A DNA stretch of 64,000 nucleotides from Thermomonas haemolytica. GTDB lineage: Bacteria; Pseudomonadota; Gammaproteobacteria; Xanthomonadales; Xanthomonadaceae. Under the pieces are notes generated by a model, which was not told the DNA's origin, did not search any database, and saw only the letters and a list, made by a program, of their open reading frames with translations. The stretch covers positions 62,001 to 126,000 of the forward strand of contig NZ_SMAP01000005.1 of the NCBI RefSeq assembly GCF_004346265.1. The letters are read 5' to 3'. Shown one piece after another: positions 1 to 8,662 of this stretch. Position numbers and translations under genes: made by a program. Within the stretch, counting starts at the first letter, position 1, and each line of letters begins with the position of its first letter.

Positions 1-503
1 TGCGCGGCGGCCTCGGGGCGCGACATCCGGAACGACGGGACGTAGTCCACCAGCCGGCTGTCCCAGCGCAGCATGCCGTCGTTCACCAGCATCCCGGCCA
101 TGGTGGCGGCGAACGACTTCGACAGCGAGGCCAGCCGGAACACGGTATGCGTGTCCACCGGCTGCGGGTCGCGTGCGTCGGTGACGCCGTAGCCGCGCAG
201 GCTGACGATCCTGCCGTCCTTGACGATCGCCATCGCAAGACCAGGGATGCGGCCGTTGGCGACCAGCGCCTCGGCCATGGCCTCGAAGCGCGAGGCATCG
301 AACGTCGGCGCAGGGGCGGCGTTGGTCGCAGCGGTGGAGTCCGGCAACGCGGCAGGCAGTGCCGGACCGGGCGCGGTCGGCGATGAGCGGGTGATGGTGC
401 CGGCAACCGGCGCGGCGTCCTGGGCGGCGGAGCCCAGAGCGAAGGGAAGCAAGCCTGCGATCAGGCCCGCGCGCCAAGTCTGGCGCCGGATGCGCTCTTT
501 CAT
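1..503 (-). CDS. Serine hydrolase, beta-lactamase/PBP-like family (C-terminus off the left edge)
   Basis: Only the first 167 codons are in the window; the gene continues past base 1. The N-terminus (residues about 12-27) is hydrophobic and ends in LGSAA, which looks like a signal peptide. An Ala/Pro/Thr-rich linker follows. From residue 71 it reads as the class C beta-lactamase / D-alanyl carboxypeptidase fold. S126-L-S-K129, inside VFRLASLSKSF, is the catalytic SxxK with Ser as nucleophile. The Y-x-N and KTG motifs would lie beyond the edge. It is divergent from the LemA gene, so it was probably exported and transcribed alone or first. The substrate (beta-lactam, peptide or ester) cannot be judged from this part. 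Confidence 0.85.
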   Translation of the reverse strand, partial: MKERIRRQTWRAGLIAGLLPFALGSAAQDAAPVAGTITRSSPTAPGPALPAALPDSTAATNAAPAPTFDASRFEAMAEALVANGRIPGLAMAIVKDGRIVSLRGYGVTDARDPQPVDTHTVFRLASLSKSFAATMAGMLVNDGMLRWDSRLVDYVPSFRMSRPEAAA

Positions 504-585
504 CGGCAGGACCCCCTGCGTATGCTGCAACGACCGGCCGATTCTAGCGCCTGTCGCCACGGTTGCATGAACAAGGGGAGCTTGC

Positions 586-1182
586 ATGGGTAGTCTTTTG
601 ATTTTCCTCGTGATCGTCGTCGCACTCGTGGCCTGGGTGATGGGGATCTACAATGGGCTGGTACGTGCGCGTAACGGCTACCGCAATGCCTTCGCCCAGA
701 TCGACGTGCAGCTGCAGCGGCGCTTCGACCTGATCCCCAACCTGGTCGAGGTGGCCAGGAAATACATGGCGCACGAGCGCGAGACGCTGGAAGCGGTGAT
801 CGCCGCGCGCTCGGCCGCGCAGTCCGGCCTGGCCGCGGCCAAGGCCAATCCCGGCGATCCCGGGGCGATGGCGCAGTTGGCCGCCGCGCAGGGCCAGCTG
901 GCCGCGGGCTTGGGGCGGCTGCTGGCGGTGGCCGAGGCCTATCCCGAGTTGAAGGCCAACCAGACCATGCTGCAGCTCACCGAGGAGCTGACCAGCACCG
1001 AGAACAAGGTCGCGTTCGCGCGCCAGGCCTTCAACGATGCGGTGATGGCCTACAACAACCGGCGCGAGGTGTTTCCGAACAGCGTGTTCGCCGGCATGTT
1101 CGGGTTCCAGCCGGCCACCCTGCTGGAGATCGCCGCCGACAAGCAGGCGCAGGTGCGCGAAGCACCGAAGGTGCAGTTCTGA
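586..1182 (+). CDS. LemA family protein
   Basis: 198 residues, the usual length of LemA proteins. One N-terminal membrane segment (about residues 3-21) leads into long amphipathic helices. Family-typical residues are seen in QLQRRFDLIPNLVEVARKY and in the C-terminal NRREVFPNSVFAGMFGF stretch. The start ATG has a good ribosome site (aaggggagc, seven bases upstream). LemA proteins sit in the inner membrane with a periplasmic or surface helical bundle; their biochemical role is unsettled. The next gene, 99 bases on, is an M48 membrane peptidase. LemA-M48 pairing recurs in proteobacteria and suggests a joint role in membrane protein turnover (inference). Confidence 0.93.
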   Translation: MGSLLIFLVIVVALVAWVMGIYNGLVRARNGYRNAFAQIDVQLQRRFDLIPNLVEVARKYMAHERETLEAVIAARSAAQSGLAAAKANPGDPGAMAQLAAAQGQLAAGLGRLLAVAEAYPELKANQTMLQLTEELTSTENKVAFARQAFNDAVMAYNNRREVFPNSVFAGMFGFQPATLLEIAADKQAQVREAPKVQF

Positions 1183-1281
1183 GGCGGGCGTGAGCCGGCG
1201 TGCGGGGCGGGTGGACGCGCCGTCCTGCCTCCCGCTGCCCGCACCTGCGCCTTCACCCGCCCGCGTCTTGCCGCCCGCCCC

Positions 1282-3201
1282 ATGAACTTCTTCGAACACC
1301 AGGCCGCCGCCCGCCGCGCCTCCGCGCGGTTGATGTTGCTGTTCGCGCTGGCGGTGGCCGGCGTGGTGCTGGCGGTGGATGCCGGGGTCTGGCTGGTGAC
1401 GCAGTCGCCGAAGGCGGTGGCGCTGGCCAGCGCGGCGACCCTGGCGGTGATCGGGCTGGGCTCGCTGTACCGCATCGCCAGCCTCGGCGATGGCGGCGAT
1501 GCGGTGGCGCGCCAGCTGGGCGGCACCCCCGTGCCGGAGGATGCCGGCGAGCCGGCCCTGCGCCGCCTGCGCAACGTGGTGGAGGAGGTCGCGATCGCCT
1601 CCGGGGTGCCAGTGCCGCGGCTGTACGTGCTCGAGGACGAGCCCGGCATCAATGCCTTCGCCGCCGGCTACAGCGCCTCCGATGCGGTCGTCGCGGTGAC
1701 CCGCGGCGCGCTCGACCGCCTCAACCGCGACGAGCTGCAGGGCGTGATCGCGCACGAGTTCAGCCACATCCTCAATGGCGACATGCGCCTGAACCTGCGC
1801 CTGGTCGGCGTGCTGTTCGGGTTGCTGGTGGTGGCGCTGGCCGGGCGCCGGGTGCTGGAGGGCGCGCGCTTCTCCGGCGGCCGCAACCGCAATGCCGGCC
1901 CGATCCTGCTGGCGGCGCTGGTGGTGATGGTGATCGGCTACCTCGGCCTTTTGCTGGCGCGCATCCTCAAGGCCGGCATCAGCCGCAGCCGCGAGCGCCT
2001 GGCCGATGCCAGCGCGGTGCAGTTCACCCGCCAGACCGCCGGGCTGGCCGGCGCGCTGAAGAAAATCGGCGGGCTGCAGGCGGGCTCGCGGCTGGACGGC
2101 CACGGCCACACCGAGGAGGTCAGCCACATGCTGTTCGGCGAAGGCATGGGGTTCTCCGGCCTGTTCGCCACCCATCCGCCGCTGCTGGAACGCATCCGCG
2201 CGCTGGAGCCGGGATTCGATGGCGCGCAGCTGGAGCGGCTGCAGGCCGGCTGGCGGATGGCGCCGCCGGACGGACTGCAGGAGGACCTGCAGCTGGGGCT
2301 GGCCGCGCGCGATCAGCCGCGCCTGCCGGACGAGGGGCAGGCGGTGGCGGTGGCACCGGGTGCGGTATCGGCGCAGGTGGCGCGCCCGGGCGCGGACGAC
2401 TGGCAGCGTGCGGGTGCGATCGTCGGCGCGCTGCCGGAGGCCTTGCGCGATCTCGCGCGCGATCGCCAGGCGGTGATGCCGCTGCTGCTGGCCCTGCTGC
2501 TGGATACGGACGAGGCGCTGCAGGCGAACCAGCAGGCGGCGATCACCCGCCACCTCGGCGAGGTGGTGGCCGCGCATGCCCTGCGCATCCACCAGCAGCT
2601 CACCGCCGACTTGCATCCGATGCTGCGGCTGCCGCTGGCGGCGCTGGCCTTCCCGGTGCTGCGGCGGCAGCCGCGGGCGCAGCTGGACGTGTTCCTGGCC
2701 GCGGTGCAGGCGGTGGTGCGCGCCGACGGCCGCGTGTCGCTGTTCGAATACTGCCTGGGCAAGCTGCTCGACGTGCAGGTGCGCGAGGCGCTGGCGCCGG
2801 CGCGCCATGTCCAGTTCGGGCGGCGCAAGCCCGGCGGCGTGCAGCGCGAATTCGCGCTGCTGCTGGCGGTGGTGGCGCAGGCCGGCAACGCCGACGACCC
2901 GGCGGCCGCGCGCCGCGCCTACCTGGCCGGCCTGCAGCGCATCCTGCCGCGCGACCATCTGCCCTATGCGCCGCCGGCGGACGGGGTGCTGGCGTTGGAG
3001 GCGGTGTGGGCCCCGCTGGATGCACTCGACCCGCTGGCCAAGCAGGTGCTGGTGGAGGCGATCGTGGACGCGATCGCCAGCAATGGCCGGGTGAACGTGG
3101 CCGAGGCGGAACTGCTGCGCACCATCTGCGGCGTGCTGCACTGCCCGCTGCCGCCGATGCTGGAAACGGCCCCTGCGGGCGAGCGAATCAGCCGGCCTTG
3201 A
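1282..3201 (+). CDS. M48 family membrane metallopeptidase (HtpX/Ste24-like)
   Basis: 639 residues, longer than HtpX (about 290). Two N-terminal membrane segments (about residues 17-37 and 46-66) come before the zinc peptidase domain. H158-E-F-S-H162 is the HExxH zinc/catalytic motif, and more hydrophobic segments follow around residues 173-190 and 208-232. The stretch ERLADASAVQFT supplies the expected downstream zinc ligand region (ExxAD). The C-terminal 300 residues are soluble, Ala/Leu-rich and not an HtpX feature; I do not recognise a domain there. Likely inner-membrane quality control, paired with the LemA gene upstream. It ends in a 14-base tail-to-tail overlap with the GMC gene. Confidence 0.93.
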   Translation: MNFFEHQAAARRASARLMLLFALAVAGVVLAVDAGVWLVTQSPKAVALASAATLAVIGLGSLYRIASLGDGGDAVARQLGGTPVPEDAGEPALRRLRNVVEEVAIASGVPVPRLYVLEDEPGINAFAAGYSASDAVVAVTRGALDRLNRDELQGVIAHEFSHILNGDMRLNLRLVGVLFGLLVVALAGRRVLEGARFSGGRNRNAGPILLAALVVMVIGYLGLLLARILKAGISRSRERLADASAVQFTRQTAGLAGALKKIGGLQAGSRLDGHGHTEEVSHMLFGEGMGFSGLFATHPPLLERIRALEPGFDGAQLERLQAGWRMAPPDGLQEDLQLGLAARDQPRLPDEGQAVAVAPGAVSAQVARPGADDWQRAGAIVGALPEALRDLARDRQAVMPLLLALLLDTDEALQANQQAAITRHLGEVVAAHALRIHQQLTADLHPMLRLPLAALAFPVLRRQPRAQLDVFLAAVQAVVRADGRVSLFEYCLGKLLDVQVREALAPARHVQFGRRKPGGVQREFALLLAVVAQAGNADDPAAARRAYLAGLQRILPRDHLPYAPPADGVLALEAVWAPLDALDPLAKQVLVEAIVDAIASNGRVNVAEAELLRTICGVLHCPLPPMLETAPAGERISRP

Positions 3202-4768
3202 TCAGGTCCGCTGCGCGCTCCGCGATCATGATGGTCGGGGCGTTGGTATTGCCGCCGGGCAGGTCCGGCATCACCGAGGCGTCCACCACGCGCAGGCCTT
3301 CCACGCCGCGCACGCGCAGCAGCGGATCGACCACCGCCGCGTCGTCGCTGCCCATCCGGCAGGTGCCGATGGGGTGGTACACCGTCTCGGCGCGCTGGCG
3401 CACGAAGGCGATGAACTCGGCTTCGGTGCGCGGCGTGTCCTTCGGGAAGATCGGCGCGCCGCGATACGGGTCGAACGCCTTCTGCGACAGCAGCTCCAGC
3501 GACAGCTTCGCGCACTCCACCATCATCTTCATGTCGAAGCCCTCGGGGTCGCCGAGGTAGTTCGGGTCGATGATCGGCTTGTCGCCGGCGCGGCTGCTGG
3601 CCAGGCGCAGCGTGCCGCGGCTGCGCGGGCGCAGGAAGCAGGCGTGCAGGGTGTAGCCGTCGCCCGGCAGGCGGTTGCGGCCGTGGTCGTCGATCATCGC
3701 AGGGATGAAGTGCAGCTGGATGTCGGCGCGCGCGTCCGGCGCCAGCGGCGAGCGCACGAAGCCCGCGCCCTCCGCCACGTTGCTGGTGCCGGGGCCGCGG
3801 TGGCCGCCGAGGAAATACTGCAGCGCGGTCTTCACCTCGCTGAGGCGGTCGTAGCTGATTGGCTGCGTGCAGTGCACCAGGGTGGTGACATCCAGATGGT
3901 CCTGCAGGTTGGCGCCGACGCCCGGGGCGTCGTGCAGGACCTCGATGCCGAGCCGGCGCAGGTCGGCGGCCGGGCCGATGCCGGACAGCATCAGCAGCTG
4001 CGGGGAGTTGATCGCGCCGCCGCTGAGGATCACCTCGCGCGTCGCCTCGAAGTGGAAGCCCTGGCCGCGGATCGCGCAGACCACGCCGTTGGCGCGTCCC
4101 TTGTCGAAGGTGATGCGGTTGACCGCGGCATGGGTGCGCACGGTGAGATTGGGGCGGGTCTTGGCCGGATTCAGATAGGCCACCGCCGCCGAGCAGCGGG
4201 CGCCGTCGCGTTGGGTCACCTGGTACAGGCCCACGCCGTCCTGGCGCGGGCCGTTGAAGTCGTCGTTCTCCTCCAGCCCGGCCTGCCGGCCCGCCTCGAT
4301 GAAGACGCGGGTGAGTGGGTTCACGTGCCGCAGGTCGGAGACGGTCAAGGGGCCATCGGCGCCGTGGAAGGCATCCGCACCGCGGGTATTGCCTTCGGAC
4401 TTGCGGAAGTAGGGCAGCACGTTGTCCCAGTGCCAGCCCTCGGCGCCGGCGGCGGCCCAGGCGTCGTAGTCGGCCGGCACGCCGCGGATGTAGCACATCG
4501 CGTTGATCGAGCTGGAGCCGCCCAGCAGCTTGCCGCGCGGGCACCACAGCACGCGCCCGCCCAGCTGCGGCTGCGGGACCGTGCTGTAGTCCCAGTTGAT
4601 CGATTTCAGCCCGGCGATCTTGGCCAGGCCCGCCGGCATGTGCACGAAGGGGTGCCAGTCGCGGCCGCCGGCCTCCAGCAGCAGCACCTTGATCGACGGG
4701 TCCTCGCTCAGGCGGTTGGCCAGCACGCAGCCGGCCGAGCCGGCGCCGATGATGATGTAGTCGTACAC
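3188..4768 (-). CDS. GMC family FAD oxidoreductase (choline/alcohol dehydrogenase-like)
   Basis: 526 residues, typical for glucose-methanol-choline oxidoreductases. The N-terminal FAD-binding motif reads YIIIGAGSAGCVLANRL (GxGxxG). The GMC signature 1 region is GGSSSINAMCYIRG (about residue 85). The active-site histidine lies in VYHPIGTCRMG near residue 480, followed by the GGNTNAPTIMIAERAA C-terminal FAD contact. The family oxidises choline, aliphatic or aromatic alcohols, or polyethylene glycols. No betaine aldehyde dehydrogenase or BetI regulator is adjacent, so calling it BetA is not justified. Its nearest neighbours face the other way, so it is a single-gene unit. Confidence 0.93.
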   Translation of the reverse strand: MYDYIIIGAGSAGCVLANRLSEDPSIKVLLLEAGGRDWHPFVHMPAGLAKIAGLKSINWDYSTVPQPQLGGRVLWCPRGKLLGGSSSINAMCYIRGVPADYDAWAAAGAEGWHWDNVLPYFRKSEGNTRGADAFHGADGPLTVSDLRHVNPLTRVFIEAGRQAGLEENDDFNGPRQDGVGLYQVTQRDGARCSAAVAYLNPAKTRPNLTVRTHAAVNRITFDKGRANGVVCAIRGQGFHFEATREVILSGGAINSPQLLMLSGIGPAADLRRLGIEVLHDAPGVGANLQDHLDVTTLVHCTQPISYDRLSEVKTALQYFLGGHRGPGTSNVAEGAGFVRSPLAPDARADIQLHFIPAMIDDHGRNRLPGDGYTLHACFLRPRSRGTLRLASSRAGDKPIIDPNYLGDPEGFDMKMMVECAKLSLELLSQKAFDPYRGAPIFPKDTPRTEAEFIAFVRQRAETVYHPIGTCRMGSDDAAVVDPLLRVRGVEGLRVVDASVMPDLPGGNTNAPTIMIAERAADLIKAG

Positions 4769-4905
4769 GCGCGATCCTGCGGCGGCGAGGGCTCGAACCT
4801 ATGCGCCCCGGCTAGAGCAATTGCTCGGCGGCCGGGTGCGCGCGGGGCTGGCGCGCATCCGGCGCGGCGGCTACCGTTGCGCATCGCCGTCCTGCTGCCC
4901 ATCCC

Positions 4906-6240
4906 ATGGCCGATTCCGATACCGCCTCCGGCCGCCTGGCCCGGTTCCAGTCCGCCCTGCGCGAGTCACCGCCGCTGCTGTGGGCCTTCCTGTACTTCTT
5001 CTTCCTGCTCACCGGCTACTACGTGCTGCGCCCGGTGCGCGAGGCGATGGGGGCGTCCAGCGACGTCACCGCGCTGTTCCCGCCGGGGATGATCGCGTTC
5101 TTCGCCGAGCGCGGCGTGGCCCTGAAGGAGCTGCAGCTGCAGGTGCTGTTCACCTTCACCTTCCTGATCATGCTGGTGCTGCAGCCGGCCTACGGCTGGC
5201 TGGTCAGCCGCTGGCCGCGGCGGGTGTTCCTGCCGGCGGTGTACGGCTTCTTCATCGCCACCCTGCTGCTGTTCTACGCCGCATTCCATGCCGGCATGCC
5301 CGGGCGCGGGATGGCCTTTTTCCTGTGGATCACGGCGTTCAACCTGTTCGCGGTGGCGGTGTTCTGGAGCTTCATGGCCGACGTGTTCAGCGATGCCGAG
5401 GCGCGCGCCGTGTACGGCTACATCGGCGCGGCCGGCACCCTCGGCGCGATCCTCGGGCCGATCCTCACCCGGCTGCTGGTGGAACGCATCGGCATCGCCC
5501 ACCTGATGCTGGTGTCGGCCGGCTGCCTGCTGCTGTGCATCGTCTGCCTGCTGCGCCTGCGCCGGCACGCGGTGGCGCGCGAGGCCCAGCGCCGGCTGGT
5601 CAGCGGCGAGGTGCCGATGGGCGGCAGCGTGCTGGCCGGCCTGCGGCTGGTGGCGCGCGAGCCGCTGCTGCGCTGGCTGGCGGTGCTGACGGTGTTCGGC
5701 GTGGGCGTGGGCACCCTGCTGTACAACGAGCAGGCGGCGATCGTGCGCCAGTTCTATCCCGACCCGCAGCAGGCCACCGCCTATTACGCGGGCATCGATC
5801 TGGCGGTGAACGGGCTGACCCTGCTGGTGCAGCTGCTGGTGACGCGCGCGCTGCTGTCGCGGTTCGGGATCGCCCCGGCACTGCTGATCCCGGCCTTCGC
5901 CATCGTCCTCGGCTATGCCGCGCTGGCGGCCTCGCCGCTGCCGCTGCTGGTGGCGGTGGTGCAGGTGGCGACCCGCGCCGGCGAGTTCTCGCTGGGCAAG
6001 CCGGCGCGCGAGACCATCTACACCCGGGTGGCGCGCGAGTGGCGCTACAAGGCCGGCGCCGCGATCGATACCGTGATCTACCGCGGCGGCGACCTCACCT
6101 TCGTGTGGGTGCACAAGCTGCTGTCGGCCTTCGGCTCGCAGGCGGTGTTCGGCGCCGGCCTGCTGGTGGCCGGTGCGTTCACCCTCGGTGCCTTCAAGGT
6201 GGTGGGCGAGGCCCGGCGGCTTCCCGCCGCGCGCGACTGA
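4906..6240 (+). CDS. Major-facilitator-like transporter related to NTP/NDP exchange (Tlc/NTT-type) proteins
   Basis: 444 residues with about 12 hydrophobic helices. The N-terminal region FFLLTGYYVLRPVREAMG is characteristic of the ATP/ADP-translocase-like group found in xanthomonads and myxobacteria as well as in obligate intracellular bacteria. Two basic loops (around residues 215-235 and 355-375) face the cytoplasm by the positive-inside rule. True NTT proteins exchange ATP for ADP; in free-living relatives the cargo is undetermined, so 'transporter of nucleotides or another anion' is as far as the sequence goes. It is convergent with dnaG (10 bases between stops). The 137 bases upstream hold a 12-base palindrome (4815-4826) but no clear promoter. 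Confidence 0.8.
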   Translation: MADSDTASGRLARFQSALRESPPLLWAFLYFFFLLTGYYVLRPVREAMGASSDVTALFPPGMIAFFAERGVALKELQLQVLFTFTFLIMLVLQPAYGWLVSRWPRRVFLPAVYGFFIATLLLFYAAFHAGMPGRGMAFFLWITAFNLFAVAVFWSFMADVFSDAEARAVYGYIGAAGTLGAILGPILTRLLVERIGIAHLMLVSAGCLLLCIVCLLRLRRHAVAREAQRRLVSGEVPMGGSVLAGLRLVAREPLLRWLAVLTVFGVGVGTLLYNEQAAIVRQFYPDPQQATAYYAGIDLAVNGLTLLVQLLVTRALLSRFGIAPALLIPAFAIVLGYAALAASPLPLLVAVVQVATRAGEFSLGKPARETIYTRVAREWRYKAGAAIDTVIYRGGDLTFVWVHKLLSAFGSQAVFGAGLLVAGAFTLGAFKVVGEARRLPAARD

Positions 6241-6249
6241 CCGCAGCGC

Positions 6250-7983
6250 TCAGCGCTGCAGGCGCGCCTGCAGCAGTTCGCGCAGTTCCTGCTTCCCGGC
6301 CTCGTCCAGGCCCTGGCTGCGTTGCCGCTGCTGCAATTCCTCGATGCGCTGCTGCAGCACCAGGCGCTCGAGCTGGGCGATCGCGTCGAGGAACTCGGCG
6401 CGCAGGTCCTTGTCCTCGCCCGGCAGCTCCAGCAGCGCCAGTTTCTGCAGCGCCGGCAGCTCGTCGCGCCCGTCGAAGTGCTCCAGCAGCACGCCGGTGG
6501 TGATGTCCGGGCGTTCGCGCACCAGCAGCACCAGTTCCGACAGCAGGTCGATCCCGGGCTGGCGCAATTCGGTGAAACGGTAAGGGGGCGTCAGTTCCAG
6601 CGCGAAGCCGGGGCGGTGCAGCAGGTGGGTGATCGCGCTGCGCACCAGGCTGGGCTTGTGCGCCGGCTGGCCGCGCATCTGCGCGTTGGCGCGCTGGGTG
6701 GGCGCGTGCGCCTGCGGCGGGCTGGTGCGCGCGCCGACGCCGGTGAGCTCGGTCAGGCGCTGGCGCATCAGGTCGCCGAACGCGCCGTCGGGGATCTGCG
6801 CCAGCAGCGGCTTGCAGCGCTCCGCCAAGCGCGCCTTGCCGTCCAGGCTGGCCAGGTTCACGTCGGCCGAGAGCGAGGCATAGAAGAATTCCGACAGCGG
6901 GGTGGCCTCGCGCAAACGCGCATCGAAGCCGGCCACGCCTTCCTGGCGCACCAGCGAATCCGGGTCCTCGCCGTCGGGCAGGAACAGGAAGAACGCCTGC
7001 CGCCCGTCCTTCATCCGCGGCAGCACCGATTCCAGCGCCTTCCAGGCCGCCGCGCGGCCGGCACGGTCGCCGTCGAAGCAGAAATACACGTCCGGCGCGT
7101 TGCGGAACAGCAGCTCGGCGTGGTCCGGGGTGGTGGCGGTGCCCAGCGTCGCCACCGCTTGCGATACGCCGTACTGCGCCAGCGCGACCACGTCCATGTA
7201 GCCCTCGACCACGATCAGCCGTTCCAGTTTCGGGTTCGCCTGGCGCGCCTGCCACAGCCCGTACAGCTCGCGTCCCTTGTGGAAGAGCGCGGTTTCCGGC
7301 GAGTTGAGGTATTTCGGCGAATCCTCGGGGTCGATCACGCGGCCGCCGAAGGCAATGGTGCGGCCGCGGCGATCGTGGATCGGGAACATCAGCCGGTCGC
7401 GGAACTTGTCGTAGACGTGGCCTTTGTCGTTCTTCGAGAACAGCCCGCCGCGCTCCAGCAGCTGCATCCGGCGCGGGTCGGTGCCCAGCGCATCGCGCAG
7501 CCCGGAGTAGCTGTCCGGCGCATAGCCGATGGCGTAGCGCTCGACGATCTCCGGCGCGATCCCGCGCTTGTCCACGTAGGCGCGCGCCTTGTCGCTGCGC
7601 GCCAGCTGCGCGCGGAAGAAGCCGGCGGCGGCCTCCATCGCGGCGTACAGGTCGCGGGTCTCGGGGTTGGCGTTGCGCTGCTGGGTCTCGCGCGGCACCT
7701 CCATGCCCACGCGCTTGGCCAGTTCGTCCACCGCGTCGAGGAACTCGAGGCGGTCGTACTGCATCAGGAAGCTGATCGCGGTGCCGTGCGCGCCGCATCC
7801 GAAGCAGTGGTAGAACTGCTTGGTCGGCGAGACCGTGAAGCTGGCGCTGCGCTCGTCGTGGAACGGGCAGCGCGCCGCGTATTCCTTGCCCTGGCGCTTC
7901 AGCGGCACCCGCGCGCCGACCACCTCCACGATGTCGGAGCGGGCCAGGAGCTCGTCGATGAAAGCGTCAGGTATGCGAGCCAT
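6250..7983 (-). CDS. dnaG: DNA primase DnaG
   Basis: 577 residues. It makes the RNA primers for DNA replication and docks on DnaB. The N-terminal zinc ribbon is C39-P-F-H42 ... C60-F-G-C63. The TOPRIM core follows, with VVEGYMDVVAL and the acidic FDGDRAGRA. The C-terminal third is the helicase-binding region. I place the start at the ATG giving MARIPDAFIDELL, the family's N-terminus; an in-frame ATG seven codons upstream has no better ribosome site. The first codons are unusual for this genome (GCT, ATA, CCT, GCT). A second, synonymously different copy of them lies 118 bases upstream (8066-8101). The operon context is rpsU-yqeY-GNAT-dnaG, with no rpoD following. Confidence 0.97.
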   Translation of the reverse strand: MARIPDAFIDELLARSDIVEVVGARVPLKRQGKEYAARCPFHDERSASFTVSPTKQFYHCFGCGAHGTAISFLMQYDRLEFLDAVDELAKRVGMEVPRETQQRNANPETRDLYAAMEAAAGFFRAQLARSDKARAYVDKRGIAPEIVERYAIGYAPDSYSGLRDALGTDPRRMQLLERGGLFSKNDKGHVYDKFRDRLMFPIHDRRGRTIAFGGRVIDPEDSPKYLNSPETALFHKGRELYGLWQARQANPKLERLIVVEGYMDVVALAQYGVSQAVATLGTATTPDHAELLFRNAPDVYFCFDGDRAGRAAAWKALESVLPRMKDGRQAFFLFLPDGEDPDSLVRQEGVAGFDARLREATPLSEFFYASLSADVNLASLDGKARLAERCKPLLAQIPDGAFGDLMRQRLTELTGVGARTSPPQAHAPTQRANAQMRGQPAHKPSLVRSAITHLLHRPGFALELTPPYRFTELRQPGIDLLSELVLLVRERPDITTGVLLEHFDGRDELPALQKLALLELPGEDKDLRAEFLDAIAQLERLVLQQRIEELQQRQRSQGLDEAGKQELRELLQARLQR

Positions 7984-8065
7984 GCCTACGATCTGCTGCT
8001 GCATGCGTGTCCGGTAGGCGCGCGGCGGCGCGCCGACCCGCTTCGCAAGCGGATTCTATGGTGGC

Positions 8066-8101
8066 GCGCTCGTCGATGAAGGCGTCGGGGATGCGGGCCA
8101 T
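8066..8101 (-). repeat. Duplicated 5' end of dnaG (fossil start)
   Basis: Read on the minus strand from 8101, this encodes MARIPDAFIDE, the same eleven residues that begin dnaG at 7983. The two 36-base stretches match at 31 positions. Four of the five differences are third-position synonymous changes, and here the codons are the GC-ending ones the genome prefers. The reading then departs from DnaG (RATIESACEAG). The copies are 118 bases apart, so the upper one is out of frame with dnaG. It looks like the remnant of an older dnaG start left behind by a replacement or duplication event (inference). ACCATAGAAT, just inside it, could serve as a -10 element for the present dnaG. Confidence 0.85.
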
Positions 8102-8137
8102 CGGGCTAGTGTAGGGCGGCCGCGCGGGCGCCGCCGG

Positions 8138-8635
8138 CTAGAGTTCGTCGCGTGCCGCCAGCGCGTGCAGGGCCGCGCCTTCCAGCCTCTGCACGGTCCA
8201 CTCGTCCATGCCGGTGGCGCCGAGGCGGCGGTAGAAATCGATCGCCGGTTGGTTCCAGTCCAGCACGCTCCATTCGAAGCGGCCGCAGTCGCGCTGCACG
8301 GCGATCCGCGCCAGCGCGGCCATCAGGTGCCGGCCCAGCCCGGCACCGCGGAAGGCCGGGCGCACGTACAGGTCCTCGAGGTACAGCCCTCGCTTGCCGA
8401 GGAAGGTGCTGAAATTGTGGAAGAACAGGGCGAAGCCGGCCGGCTCGCCGTCCACCTCGCCGATCAGCACCTCGGCCGCGGGGTGCGCGCCGAACAGCTG
8501 CGCGCGCAGGTCGTCGTCGGTGGCCACCGCGGCATGCGCCAGTTTCTCGTAGTCGGCCAGCTCGGCGATGAGCTGGCGGATCAGCGGCACGTCGTCGATG
8601 GTCGCGGGGCGGATCGTGATCAGGACGTCGGTCAT
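8138..8635 (-). CDS. GNAT family N-acetyltransferase
   Basis: 165 residues. The GNAT fold is visible as ITIRPATIDDVPLIRQLI at the start, VRPAFRGAGLGRHLMAAL (motif A, acetyl-CoA pyrophosphate loop with R/QxxGxG/A) near residue 95, and VLDWNQPAIDFYRRLGA (motif B) near residue 125. FFHNFSTFLGKRGLYLEDLYV is typical of the diamine (spermidine/spermine) N-acetyltransferase-like branch, so a polyamine or aminoglycoside-like amine is plausible, but the substrate is not shown. I prefer the ATG at 8635 (MTDVLITIRP) to one seven codons upstream. It sits between yqeY and dnaG, where the classical operon has no such gene. Confidence 0.88.
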   Translation of the reverse strand: MTDVLITIRPATIDDVPLIRQLIAELADYEKLAHAAVATDDDLRAQLFGAHPAAEVLIGEVDGEPAGFALFFHNFSTFLGKRGLYLEDLYVRPAFRGAGLGRHLMAALARIAVQRDCGRFEWSVLDWNQPAIDFYRRLGATGMDEWTVQRLEGAALHALAARDEL

Positions 8636-8662
8636 GCGGACAGGATAGCGCTCCAAGGGGCC

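Noticed and set aside
544-3141. Very long open frame (865 codons) antisense to LemA and M48
   Set aside because: His/Gln/Arg-rich low-complexity translation typical of the antisense of GC-rich genes; it has no domain, and the real genes lie on the other strand.
3188-4768. GMC oxidoreductase as choline dehydrogenase BetA
   Set aside because: No betB, betI or choline transporter adjacent, and GMC substrate choice cannot be read from these motifs.
4781-4804. Sequence like a tRNA T-arm (ggctcgaacct) near the GMC gene
   Set aside because: No acceptor stem, D-arm or anticodon arm can be drawn around it; the stem beside the loop pairs only three bases.
4815-4826. GAGCAATTGCTC palindrome before the transporter gene as a regulator site
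   Set aside because: Perfect but only 12 bases, no promoter nearby to relate it to; left as an unassigned palindrome.
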